A stretch of 64,000 nucleotides of DNA, taken from assembly GCA_023052935.1 (NCBI GenBank), contig CM041297.1:87167021-87231020 (forward strand), read 5' to 3'. Source of the DNA: Piezodorus guildinii. Lineage: Eukaryota > Arthropoda > Insecta > Hemiptera > Pentatomidae. Both the position numbers and the translations under genes were made by a program. The notes under the pieces were generated by a model. That model searched no databases, was not told where the DNA came from, and worked only from the letters and a program-made list of their open reading frames with translations. Positions 1-11,350 of this stretch are shown piece after piece; position 1 is the first letter of the stretch; each line of letters opens with the position of its first letter.

Positions 1-696
1 TTCCGAATCCTCTCCATACAGCACTGAGCTAGGAGGTCACGACAATAAACGCACCTCACGTTCAGATCCAAGTTCAATCCGACCATTGTATTCGACGGCG
101 AAGGTAGCCACGTACCGTTTCGTCCTGGAGTGTCACCAACCGTTAAAGGCACCTGACACAAGGTCGACCGGTCAGGAACACTATGAAACGAAACCGGTGT
201 AAAACAGGAACCGAAAAAAAAAAAAAAAAAAAAAAAAGAACGACTCTCTAAGAGCGTGGAATTGCTCAGTGAGTTTTTTTCAAGATGGCGACAATAAAGC
301 TCGGCCAATGAAAAAATCGTGTTTTAGTTTAAACGTGAAATGACTGGGTGATGTACGTGCCGGCGATTTTAGCGCGGTAATTGGCGATGTACCCCTCTCC
401 CCTTCCACACCTGACGCCGGGAATCACGTAGCCGCAAACGTGACGGACTCCCGGGCCCGCGAATACTCCGCCCAATTAGAGCTCGGCTCGGAGCCCACCT
501 GTTGATCTCGCGGGAAAACGAGGAAAAACCCGCGAGACACGTAGATCACGGGACACGTGTTACGTGGTCTTTGTCGACTCATCTCGGCAGGGCACTAGAT
601 GCAGCCATGGATCACCTCTAGAAACCTCCATCCGTCAAAGATATCACAGGTCACAATACTCTTAGTTGATTGATCCTGCTTCTAAACCCTTCGATC
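1..696. other. non-coding stretch with GC-rich island
   Basis: No credible ORF, RNA gene or repeat terminus is seen. A run of 24 A lies at 214-237. From about 360 to 620 the base composition is clearly richer in G+C and CpG than the surroundings, and the stretch contains several CACGTG-like E-boxes (for example near 555). This could be a regulatory element or an untranslated exon; the sequence does not decide. Confidence 0.4.
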
Positions 697-704
697 ATTT
701 ATAG

Positions 705-1165
705 CAGTGATTCCCAACAAGAAATTTTAGCTGCCCCTTAATCCAACATTCATTAAAATGGAAGGATCCCCTAAATCCTAAACATATAATAAAATAAAAT
801 ATATTTTCAGTGGCTTATTACGAAAAAAAGAACCATTCTTTTAGGCGTTTATTTTAATCTGCAAAATATTTAATTACTAAAATTTATTCAAATACATAAA
901 TCATATATGTTTCATTATCTTATGCGAAGTTACACCTTTTCTTAAAGCTCATTATTTTCGAAATGTTATAAAATGAGCATTTTTAAGGTTGTCATTGTGA
1001 AGTAGCATACAACTGTCAGTGACCATTTGTAATTATATCACTTAGAATGTAGAATTTGTCCGTGTGGAGATTTGTAACTCTTACGTTTATGTAATTCAAA
1101 ATAATCATCCAATTGACCAACCGCTAACCCCTGGTGGTCCACGGACTACTTGTTGGGATCCACTG
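705..1165. mobile_element. hAT-like non-autonomous DNA element (461 bp)
   Basis: The ends are inverted: CAGTGATTCCCAACAAG at 705-721 and, read on the minus strand from 1165, CAGTGGATCCCAACAAG. CAGTG followed by TTCCCAAC is the classic terminus of many hAT transposons and hAT-derived MITEs. The flanking 8-mers (ATTTATAG at 697-704 and CTCTATAT at 1166-1173) match at only 5 of 8 positions, so the 8-bp target duplication expected for hAT is decayed. No transposase is encoded. Internal sequence at about 945-1070 resembles 41533-41690, a second and more degraded copy. Family assignment rests on the termini only. Confidence 0.6.
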
Positions 1166-1173
1166 CTCTATAT

Positions 1174-4100
1174 CAAAGAATAACTACCACCATATCAAGG
1201 TCTTTAAACCTATTTATTGACAAATAGCCGGCTAATGAACCCGATAAATGAGTTAAACATCGAAGCAGCAGGAAACAACCAGTCCAGGAGTCCTGTTTTC
1301 TACAAATAAATTAGTTACATGTGATCGGCGACAGACACCCGGTTTCTTGCTTTATAATTATTATTGAAAGGACTGTATCTCGCTTGAAGCAGATGATGGA
1401 CGCCACAACCAATCGGCATTAATTGCAGTTGAATCGTAAATCATGAAGGGACCAAGAAGAGAACTAGTTAGAAGAATCTGAAAAGACTCAATCGCGTGAC
1501 AGAGGGCGACTGATGATTTCTTCTCGTATCCTACCAAGAGGGGGGAAAAAAAAGATGAAAAGATTCAACTTAATTTGAAACAAATTCAACTTAATAAATG
1601 GCTTTGCTGAAAGCTTTAGACAAGGATTTAGTATGTCAAGTTGCTGAGGGGGAAAAAATATTCGTAATTACACAATGATAAAAAAAGATTTAGCATATAT
1701 CATGCATGGCATACATATGAATTTGCATATTATTATCAGTAACCTAAATAAAATTTATAAATATGAAGTACTTCACTTTTTTTTTTTTTGTTGTCTAGCA
1801 ATTAATCACGTTACTTGTTCCATTTATATTCCTCTTCAGTAAGAATAACTATTTATTTGTATAACGTCTACATACTAGAGCTGATAGGTTTCGTTTTTTC
1901 TATCAGATTACATCATCTTGTTTCATCATCATGATCTGAGAGCTTTATAACATTTCGTCTAATAATTAAAAGATGATTTCTTGAAATGCATTTAATAAAT
2001 AATTTATTTACAAGATACCAAAACAATTAACATGTGTCACGTCAATTGAGGTGACATGAATCGAGATTTATATTTTTAAAAAAGAAGGTAAACTTTAGCA
2101 TCACTCTTTTTTAATGACATTCTGTCTTGTATTCTTAATATAATTCAAATATTAAATTATTCCTTCATTACTTTAGAATTCAATTCGGTGCCGGTTCCAG
2201 ATTAAAGTTTGGAGCCGAGGTGGTATTATAAAAGACAGACAGATGTGTGAAATAATTAGCATTGTCGAGAGACCACTACTGAGTGACTGACTGTCACACT
2301 GACAGTTGGGTCGATACTGGCGCAGTCTTAGCCATGTCGGAATTAATTCTGCAAACCTTGTCTCTTTTCTGTCTTTGTCCTCTGCTTTGTGGAACTTGAT
2401 TAAATCCAGTAAATTTTTCCGAAGCCATATCCTATCTCTAATTTAGAAATCGAAGTAGCTAAGTCACGATATATATATTATTCCTTTATTTAAATAAAAT
2501 ATTTTAGATTGTTTTGTTGTTATTGTTTTATTTAATAGTTTGGGTAGTTTTTATGGTGTACTTTTTAAGCTTTGTTGACTTTTTATTTTTAATAGAGAAA
2601 TTATAATTTATTGTATTGACTAGAAATTTAATTATAGACTATTATATTTGGAAAATTATATATATTGTCAAATTCATTTATTAATAAGTTGGGCTTTGGC
2701 CGTCAGGGCTGGAGAGGGGAGGGTTTGGAGATCCCTGTGCCTTGTAGTTAGCCTAAGTGGTGTGCCGGTGCTCAATATTTCTATCGTAAGATGCGCGTAT
2801 TATATCTAGCTGTATATAGTGGTATTAAGGGAAGCATGAAAAATTTAACCAACATTTATATATACTTGCAGTTTTGAAAAGGATCCCATGTTTGAGACGG
2901 AGCATCGAAACGTCAATAAAGGAAATTAAGAAGAAGAAGTAATCGTTAAGGACCTAACACCCGATAAATTTTAGTAAAAATTATAATATAAAAAGGTCGA
3001 TGACTTAAATTGTTGTATTATATGTATGTATGTATGTAAATAATATATATATAATATATATAATATATATATATATATATATAATATATATATACACAAT
3101 AATATTCCCAATCCTATTAAGAATTAATTCATTAATCATATAGTCCAAATTAAGTCCCACATATCGAACTTAGTCTAACATGTAAGATGACTGCACTCTT
3201 CATTTCATCATCTTTATTTTTCACCATTTAGAACAAATAAGATTACGTCAAGGTTGTTTTGTATGTGGTCGGATTAAGTAGGAAACTAGAATATTAAAAT
3301 TATAAATAATTTCAAAAGTCATGAAGAAGAAAAGAAACATACTAATTACAGTACAGCTAAGGGCATAATCGATATTACAAAGTATCACACACGTATAAAA
3401 TATACATTCATTTTATTTTTATATAATCTAAAATCAAAAAAATAAATAAAAGCAAACTCTGGGGAGAACCTTCGGCACATACTGGACGGTAGATCTGGCC
3501 ACAGGGCGATAAAACAAAGGGAGAAGGGAATGACAGGCCACAATCAAGACAGATAGAGATCTCAGGATTAGCATACGTGGGCGGTCAGCGGTGAGGAGTA
3601 TGCCTGATTTAGAACTTGAGGTCGCTCAGGATAACGTCAAAGGATAGGGGTCAAAGCCGGCAAAAGTGGTAGACCAGGATAACACACGTGGATTCGAAAT
3701 GTGCGAGTAAACTGAGAGGAAATGTCTGACATGTGTATTGAAAAAAAAGAAAGAAGAAATGTCTTATGGTATTCACCTTCCACTCAGATTCTGAGAACGG
3801 ATTTTCCCTTGATATCTAAAAAAACGATCTATAAGCATTATTTCTACGCATTAAACTAGTGGAATTGTACATCAGCTTAGAACTGTAAGTGGAAACAAAT
3901 AAAAGTATATTTCTTCTAAACAATAAGATCTAAATCGGTTACAATGAAAAGTTTAGATGATTTAAATCATAAACCTTCTTAGCAAATTGAATAATACACA
4001 TACAAGAATTATTTATTGATCAATTTAACACAAAATTTAATCTTCTTTTCGTCAGTCATACCACGTCTTCATAGATGCTGCGATTTGCTATCAGCACTAC

Positions 4101-5331
4101 TATAAAAAGCATAAATTAAATGCACTACAGTAATATATTTTTAGAAAAAGAAATAAGAAACATAAGCAACTAATTAGTTCAGTCTTCTCCTGATGTGAGT
4201 TGCAGATAGGTACCGACAATACAAAAACAAGGAAGGCAAGACTTTTTCATTTCGTGCAGAAGTAAATTCTTCCCGTACATTTCCCTTATTGGATCCAAAG
4301 GTAACTGCCAACGAGTTCTACTCAACTAGCAAACGGCATATGGAAGCGAAAACTTTTCCTGGGAGTAGAAACACCGGCTGAAATAAGAAAACACTAATTA
4401 ATTTAGTTTTCCCGGGGACAGCAATAGGTGTAAGGGTCGGAGTAAAATAGGAGTAGCCCTAGAAGTTAGGTCGTTGGGAGGGGGCACAAGAGAGTCGAGG
4501 ATTTGTTAATTTCCCGAATGGGTTCCTCGGATGAGAGGAAACTGCAAATTGGAGGGAAAAGAGCCCTAGAGTAGATGGAACGGGCGGGGAGAAAGGAGGA
4601 GGAAGAGAGAAAAGATTAACAAAGAAAGAGAAAGAGAGAGAAAGGAAAGAAGATAGAGATAGAGTGAGGGAGAGGGAGAGAGAGATGGTCATCAAGACGA
4701 GGACAGGCGCTGATTAGCCCTGGCTCTGTGAAGGGAGATGACGCCTCAGCATACTAACAGGCCCTACGCTCTGAACAACAATGGGCCCACATCCTCTACC
4801 CTGCGCAACACCTCTTTAAAAATAATAGTATTAATTACAAAGGCTACCCTCCTTATTATAACATAATATTAATTTAAAATATACTGATATCATGGTGCGA
4901 AATTAAATATATGCAATTATAGCTTTAAAAATTATTCTTTTTTAAAATAAAATGACTCTAGATAGAACTTATCAATGAAAAAGAATATGTTCAAAATCTA
5001 TTATATGTAAATGGCGGTTCCAATTATTTATAGGAAATAAGAACATGCTGGTCTAGAATTAGTCGAATGTAAATATGAATAAATCATAGCTTCGGTAATG
5101 GTGTTTGACTTATTGTTCTGTCATCGTTCCGTTCGACCCGCATTATAGATCATTTTCAGGGCTACAAAGAAATTATTAAAAACGTAACGGCATTGAATAT
5201 TTATAGTATTTTTTCATTACTACACTTTTACTTTACGTAGCAGATTGGAGTAATAGAGCGTGTTCCATTCTTATTTGATTTTTTATAGAGCGATTTATGT
5301 GTTATAAGGGGATTATATTCCTGTATTGAAT
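1174..5331. other. intergenic or intronic DNA without recognisable gene
   Basis: AT-rich unique sequence. It holds a (TATG)n/(TA)n microsatellite at about 3021-3095, and GC-richer islands at about 2690-2790, 3460-3740 and 4430-4820, the last including a purine-rich tract. At 2895-2940 there is a short motif with CGAAACGTC followed by AATAAA and an (AAG)n run that looks like the 3' end of an old retroposon, but I could not define the rest of it. No open frame here has the length or composition of a gene. Confidence 0.4.
4589..4687. repeat. GA-rich polypurine tract
   Basis: About 100 bases almost entirely of A and G on the plus strand, made of irregular GAGA, AAAG and GGGA units. The minus-strand frame through it reads as a serine/leucine/phenylalanine-rich peptide, which is an artefact of the repeat. 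Such tracts can bind GAGA-type factors in insects, but nothing here shows that it does. Confidence 0.6.
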
Positions 5332-5613
5332 TAAAGATATTAGGGATGTACAGTCGGCTGTAGAAACTATTATAGGTGGAATAATCAGGAATCATTCATT
5401 TTTTTTAATTTTGCCAACGTTTCGGCTCAAGCTTGTGAGCCATCATCAGGGCATTACTGAGCCATGTCCTTGCATAAACTACAGCAGATTATGCTTGGAC
5501 ATGGTTCAGTAATGCCCTGATGATGGCTCACAAGCTTGAGCCGAAAGGTTGGCAAAATTAAAAAATTTCAAAAAATGACTGATTCCTGATTATTCCACCT
5601 ATAAAGATATTAG
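5332..5613. mobile_element. inverted-repeat element with hammerhead-like cores, in 12-bp target duplication
   Basis: Two arms of roughly 100 bp (5371-5469 and 5497-5603) are near-perfect inverted repeats around a 27-bp loop. The whole 258-bp unit 5344-5601 is flanked by a perfect direct repeat TAAAGATATTAG (5332-5343 and 5602-5613), so it is an insertion; 27 extra bases lie at the left end only. Each arm contains CTGATGA, then T, then a 6-bp hairpin stem GGCTCA/TGAGCC with loop CAAGCT, then GAAA. The left arm read on the minus strand has GAAACGTTGGC, and UGCC upstream of CUGAUGA can pair with GGCA downstream of GUU. This matches the order of a type I hammerhead with a minimal stem III, except for the extra U before stem II. 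Such ribozymes are known in Penelope-like retroelements; no reverse transcriptase is present here. The link to Penelope-like elements is inference. Confidence 0.6.
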
Positions 5614-7852
5614 TTTTGCAATATTTTCAGGTTAGCTTATTTTGGTCAAAGCTAAATAGCCAGTTCAGAATCAACTAAACCACAAAAGTGATTATAAATG
5701 TTAATTTAAATTTGTGTCAATATCAGATAGATCCAGTATAGCAGGAGATCAATCCACCCTACCGTGCAGTCCCCTTGGCATGACGGAAAAAGTCCCCTTG
5801 TAGAGTTAGGGCCCACCTACGATGGCCAACGGCTCGGAAGGCCATCAGCTGTAATGGACAAGGGCATCAGGCGACGATGTTTAATTATGTTTTATTATCC
5901 GGAAAGTTTTATCGCCGAGGGCTTCATAAAGGGGTAAAGTGTTTGTTCATTACCAGGGTGGAGTTACCCGGGTCGTTGGAGGGAATGTCTTCTGTGAGAG
6001 GAAGTACTGTCACGAAGAGAACTTGATGACTGCACCATTCTCAGAGAGAGCTTTGCGTTTAACAAGTTACGCTAAACAATGGAATCGGGTTTATGTACGG
6101 TGGATTGAGCTAGGGATAACTCATATCAAAAACATAGCTAATAGTAAACAATTTAAAAAAAAAAAAAACTACAATCCTTTTTTTTTTATACCGGCATAAA
6201 AAAAACTTGAAAATAGTGCTCAACGTCGGAATTGTTTTGGATATTTATGTCTATGTTTATTATATAAAAGAAATAATAGTAAATATTTTATAAAAATAGG
6301 GTTATATAAGTCATAAATGACATAAAATTATTGCGTAAAATATTACACTCTATTTGAGTTTGTACGTATGTATTGTTTCTGATGCATCATAACAAAAGTA
6401 TGATTTGCCAATAACGATTTACTCCAGGATGCTAATTATATTTTGTTTGTTTCGACAATGCATTAAAAAATAAAGTAAAAATAGGATTATACTTTCAATT
6501 TTTTTTTTACACATAAATAACTAACTCATCAGATGTAGTTCGTTTCAAATTCATCCTTTAGTATCTTGTAACTCGCTTTAAATACCTCATTCCTCTTAGA
6601 GACCCCACACGGCAACCTCTGAGAGGATGCCACATTTTAGAACCAGAAGACTTCAAGATGAAGAATAGTGACAGGGAAGTCGTTTAAATGCGATGGAAAA
6701 TACAGGACTCAGCAAGGAGCCATGTATCACCCCTGCATCCGAATAGCCGATTAGGCGTTCCCATTACACTAATTCATTGTTAACAGAGTCCATAGAAAAG
6801 AATATTTATACGTGCCTCATTGCTGATGCGCGCGGTGTATGTGTGCATGATGGACGGCCTCATGCGTTACTTCTGCTAATTTATCGGTCCCGAATGCGCA
6901 GCTGTTTACCTAGATGATTACAACCTGGTGTGTAGTAAGATCTCCAGAAATAAATATACAGCAATGAACATAAAACTAGTTTTTATTATTTGTTTGTTTA
7001 ATATTTTACAAAAACATGTATTTAAATTCATTGATTTTTTTTTCGGCTAGTTACTATTTTTCTTTATAACAGGTTACACTAGTTTACACATAATAGTTAG
7101 AAATCCAGAGCCAAAAGACTTGGAACTAAAAATCTCCTAAACGGTAGTTCCTAGAGACTAATATCATATAACAACAAATATTCTACACTAAATTTCTTAC
7201 TTGAGTACTGTCTTCAAATTTTCGATCTAAAAAAACACCAGTAGAACTAGATCATGGCTAAAGGCACCAATACAAATAAAAGTATTTAAACGTGACTTTT
7301 TTAATTGAAAACAATATGGCCCCAAAACAGTAGGTCCTTGCAACAAATTTTATATACAGTAAAAAATCAAATTTTCAATACGAGCAACATCAACACTCCT
7401 TTTTTGACTCAAAGCGTTTCGATAAATTCCCAAGTTGAGCAAAACGTGACTTCTTTATTCGAAACAAAAAATGTTCAAAACGTTAGTTTAGAGCGACAAA
7501 TGTTATGTATAAAAAATTATTTTTCATTGTATTTCAGACCCGACAAATATCATTAAATTTTCAATACGAGCAAGGCCAACTGCGCTTGATCGCCCGTGTC
7601 GAAACTGTTCGTCAGACTGCCTTTTTTTGAACTTTACACTTCACTTGCTCGCCTTTCTTGCCGATCAAATACTGATTCTGAATCCCTGAAATAGTTGACA
7701 ATATTTAAACTAAATATTTATGAATGAGGCACGCTTTGTTCCCATGTGCTAGATACACCTTATGATATGTGAAGGTATAATGAGAATACATTTTGAAAAT
7801 CTTCTAAGGTCTGAAATGTTTCCCCATTCGTTTCCATAATTTTATAAATAAT
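5614..7852. other. non-coding AT-rich DNA
   Basis: No gene or repeat terminus recognised. GC-richer islands lie at about 5730-6110 and 6590-6930. An 86-codon plus-strand frame in the first of these (5939-6199) ends in lysine and phenylalanine runs encoded by homopolymers, and shows no domain; I do not call it a gene. Confidence 0.35.
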
Positions 7853-7865
7853 AATAAGCAACTAT

Positions 7866-8227
7866 GAATGAATGAATGAATGAATGAATAAAGCCTTTAT
7901 TGCAAGGATAACATTTAAAAAAATTATAATATTAACTTTTAGTTCTAAAATAATTTCTAACATAATCAAATATAATTTCTAATATAATCTAATAAAAAGT
8001 TATCATATAATTGGAAAGAAAAAAAATTATATATATATATATATATTATATATATATATATATATAATGATATGTGAAAAATAATAATAATGCATATACT
8101 TGTTAAATGAAAAAAAAAAAAAAAAAAAAAAAACTATATAATTAATGTTCCTTAGTTGCTTAAGATATTTACAATATGTTATCCCTACAGGCCTCTCCTT
8201 ACGGAGGTGATGGTCTAACTTCCCCGG
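7866..8227 (-). mobile_element. 5'-truncated LINE tail, (ATTC)n end, 13-bp target duplication
   Basis: A perfect direct repeat AATAAGCAACTAT occurs at 7853-7865 and 8228-8240. Between them, read on the minus strand, is a short 5'-truncated sequence whose 3' end is GCAATAAAGGCTTTATTC followed by about six ATTC units (plus strand 7866-7889). Truncated 5' end, simple 3' repeat tail and target duplication are the hallmarks of target-primed reverse transcription. A (TA)n stretch at 8027-8066 and a 26-base A run near 8108 interrupt the body. No protein domain remains, so the clade cannot be named; the minus-strand frame at 8027-8236 is probably only the last codons or 3' UTR. Confidence 0.7.
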
Positions 8228-8240
8228 AATAAGCAACTAT

Positions 8241-9133
8241 AATCATCGTTATTGTTATAACTGTCCATGTTTTCCAGTTGTTTTGCCTACCATTGACTCC
8301 TGAGACGCAGGATGAACGTCACTCCCTCCCCTGAGAGGCAGCTAGTCCAAGAGCCCAGAGAGACAGAGGCGAGGCGGTCTAAATTGCAGGGGGTCCGCAA
8401 TGCGGGCCCTTCCATGTAAATAGCCCACTCCCGCTAATTATCTCATTTTCTCTTTCATCCTTCGTCCTTCCGTATTGTCCTTGCTCTAATCCTTTGTCTG
8501 TCGTCTGGAGCCCGGCCAGTGATCCTCCTCTCATGGCAAGGAAAAAGAAAAAAAATTAAAGGGGTCTATATCCAAAAGGATGGATGAATTTATTTATAAG
8601 GATATCGTAGTTGGTAGGTAATTGCTCGAAAACTGTAACTATCACAGTGCAATAATTATTTGACATATCCCATCTATTTTATGCTAAAATCAATCGTATG
8701 AAACTCAGGTCAGGATTCATGATTAAACATATTGGCTTCACTTGTATCTGAAAATGGTTTCTTGCGATATTCCAGGGATTAATTACTACCTACAATTAGT
8801 GTACCATGATCTGACCAGTACCAATGCCTACCTAATTACGGGGAAGACCAGCAAGTTATAGATCTATCAGTGGCAAAGATTACGATCTCCTACAAGAATT
8901 CGCAAATATTCAAATTCAGGACATTCACACTCTGTCATGTCATTTTTGTGATGTTACTCCCTCGTAATTCCTACTTGATACTTTCAGAGAAGACTCGAAC
9001 AATGTTTGTAGAAAAAAGTTTGTTTCAATGCAGTATGTTATAACAATCCAAACTCAGTCCGCTTGTGTTATTCAAAATTCGAAATACCATGATGTATTAT
9101 GTTAGTATATGGTTACCAGGATCACTAGATATT
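8241..9133. other. non-coding DNA
   Basis: Unique sequence with a GC-richer island at about 8270-8540. No ORF, RNA gene or repeat end recognised. Confidence 0.35.
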
Positions 9134-9414
9134 TAAAAAAGAAAAGAAAATACGTATAACTCTACAACGCATGAAGGTTCTTGGGCTCCAAGATTCCTAC
9201 TTTCTCTAGACCAGCCCCCGGGCAAATGAGGTGATAAGGCCGAGATCACACACAGCTGTCAGATATTCCTCCATTTTGGTTACCACTTTATAGAGGCTGG
9301 GTGTGCCCTGTAAGGGTCGCCTTCCGGCTGAAATAACATAAGTAGTAATGTTTTGCCAAAGTCGGGATTTGGAACACCGTATTAGTGCTCTATCCACTAG
9401 ACGCCCCCGCTCCC
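9134..9414 (-). mobile_element. tRNA-derived SINE, family 1, minus copy
   Basis: Read on the minus strand it begins GGGAGCGGGGGCGTCTAGTG, which contains the Pol III A-box remnant (plus 9394-9401), followed by a B-box-like GTTCCAAATCCC (plus 9361-9375). The body matches the copy at 50074-50397 along its length: CCAGCCTCTATA, a block with CCTTATCACCTCATT, and a 3' block with GAGCCCAAGA and CTTCATG. It ends in a T-rich tail (plus 9134-9150 is A-rich). I see no clear target duplication, so this is probably the older of the two copies. The minus-strand frame at 9206-9397 lies inside the SINE and is not a gene. Confidence 0.8.
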
Positions 9415-10830
9415 TTTAGACTACCATCCAGCTTCTAGGTTTTTAAACAAAATAAAGTTGTATTGATCGTTATGATAATTTAAAAAAACCTCCAAGAAAA
9501 TATTTGTCTTCTTTTATCCTTATTCCCTTGAAGATTAAAGTTTTTATATCAAACAAAATTATTTGTAATGAGATTTGAAATTTTAAGGTGAAGGTAAATT
9601 ATAGGCTCTTATACCACTTCACTACTCAAATAAAAAAATTCACAACGTTTTGGCTGGTACACCATTTTAATGTGCAAATAATATTTATCTTTATGGTGTC
9701 AGGGTAATTCTACCAAGACATGAGGTTTCTTGGTTATTCTAATTTGTATTTTACAATTTAGAAACAGAGTAATGACTGAAGACAAAATTCCTTTATAAAA
9801 GGGGAAAAAGTACTTCTTCTTTCTTCATTTTTTCAGAAAGTAACTACTTCTTTACCTCCATGTTTATTATACGTTTTGAGTACTGCGAACTATTTTTAGC
9901 AGTAAATTCTGAATCGGACGTTCCTAGAGTATAATGTAAAAAAGGTGTTCCAAACTACCTATTCAATACCACTGAAGGCTTCCAGTAGTTCTTGCATCAC
10001 AAGCACATAGAACCGAGACTGCTGCTTGAGAAGTGACAGACAGAAGAGCCAGTGAGTGATGGAGGGATAATGGAGGAACGCTATCTAATTTGGGGTGGTT
10101 AGCACCTGAGAGTGACATGTGATGTTTTCCTCACCTCATAATTACACATGAGGACTGCCCGGGGGGAGATCGTACCCCCTTTGTTACCCCCTGTTATCCT
10201 CGACGACAATTACACAACCAACCGAAAAGTCTTTGTTAGCCCGAGGATCCTCCGTGACACTGAAGAGAGAGATACACTAATTTTTGTTCCGTCTCTCTTC
10301 AGTACGTGCATAGCCTCCAAATCTCCAGATCTGACGGACTACTGACGAATTGTATTAAAATATTCCCTCTTAGGTCTTGTCGGCCATTTCAGTTGAGCCC
10401 GAGACTGTCTTGAAGATGTTTGTATAGAAGTTAACCTTTCAGAAAACATTGTATTATCTTCAAAATTATACTCTAAACAAAGTATTTTTACTGTAATAAA
10501 ACTGTTCTTCGATGAAATAAAAAGTGAAAACGCTAACAAGAAAATAATAAATTGAACACTTACTCAGACTCTGCACACCATTAATTTCAAGTACGTTTAT
10601 AACAGGATACTTACCTAAAAAAAAAAAAAAAAATTAAAAAATATAACAATATTAATCAAAAATGTAATAAGTGCAAGACCATGAAGGGTATGCTATTATT
10701 AATAAAAAAAAAATATATAATACATATTTACACTTTAACAGGTATATAAATACATAAATTTAAAATTATACAGAATATAATTAACAGATTCTACACAGTG
10801 ACACATATAAAAAAAAAAACTCTGCAGTTA
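9415..10830. other. non-coding DNA with GC-rich patch
   Basis: Mostly AT-rich unique sequence. The patch at 9960-10350 is richer in G+C and holds a 65-codon plus-strand frame (10148-10345) with no domain and no nearby consensus splice sites that I could defend. An A run lies at about 10617-10634. Confidence 0.35.
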
Positions 10831-11119
10831 CAGTAAATTAGCTAATATTAAAAGCAATAAATTTATCACAGGAAAACGGCCTGACACCACTGTGTATTTT
10901 CAAAACGCTATATCTCCACTATTTCTGAACCAAATTCAATTATTTTTTTTTCCCAGGAAATGTTTGGTAATTATTTATAAGTACATTTATTTATTAATTC
11001 CTAGTTATCTTATAATTTGTGTTTTGAATAAGTATGGTAAATCATTTTTATCAACGTCCAGGTGTTAGGGTCATCGCCAGGATATTTTGGAAGCCCAGGT
11101 ATTTTGGTGCCAAATTTTG

Positions 11120-11157
<38 letters not shown>

Positions 11158-11350
11158 GCCCAACGCGCACGGATTGTGGCGGACAGACTGATTTTATTTA
11201 TTTATTTATTTTTTTTTTTTTATACGTTACTCGGTTGCTTTACGTATATTAAAACGTAAGCCCTCAACTTTTGAAGGATGGCAATTATTTTTATTCTTTT
11301 TTTTTTTCGATCACAAAGGTTCTTGATTAGAAATAATGAATCAAAATTGA
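10831..11350. repeat. unclassified interspersed repeat, copy 1
   Basis: Shares an ordered set of blocks with 23180-23790, 31025-31380 and 35355-35650: a block with ACCACTG...TTTCAAAACGCTAT, a T-rich stretch, a block with GTAATTATTTA and, near the end, CACAAAGGTTC followed by AATAATGAATCAA. This copy also carries a 36-base A run at 11120-11155. Copies are strongly diverged and have no coding capacity. The class is unknown; a non-autonomous DNA transposon is possible because some copies show GTTTATTATTTC and its inverse near the ends. Confidence 0.4.

Noticed and set aside
4459..4695. 78-codon minus-strand frame rich in Ser, Leu and Phe
   Set aside because: It is the translation of a GA-rich tract and has no sequence complexity of its own.
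7861..7889. (GAAT)n as a simple microsatellite
   Set aside because: It is the 3' tail of a LINE insertion on the minus strand, as the 13-bp target duplication shows.
9206..9397. 63-codon minus-strand frame
   Set aside because: Lies entirely within SINE family 1; the matching stretch in the other copy has different frames and stops.
11062..11259. 65-codon frame with a run of Lys
   Set aside because: Encoded by a 36-base A run and a T run; no real protein.
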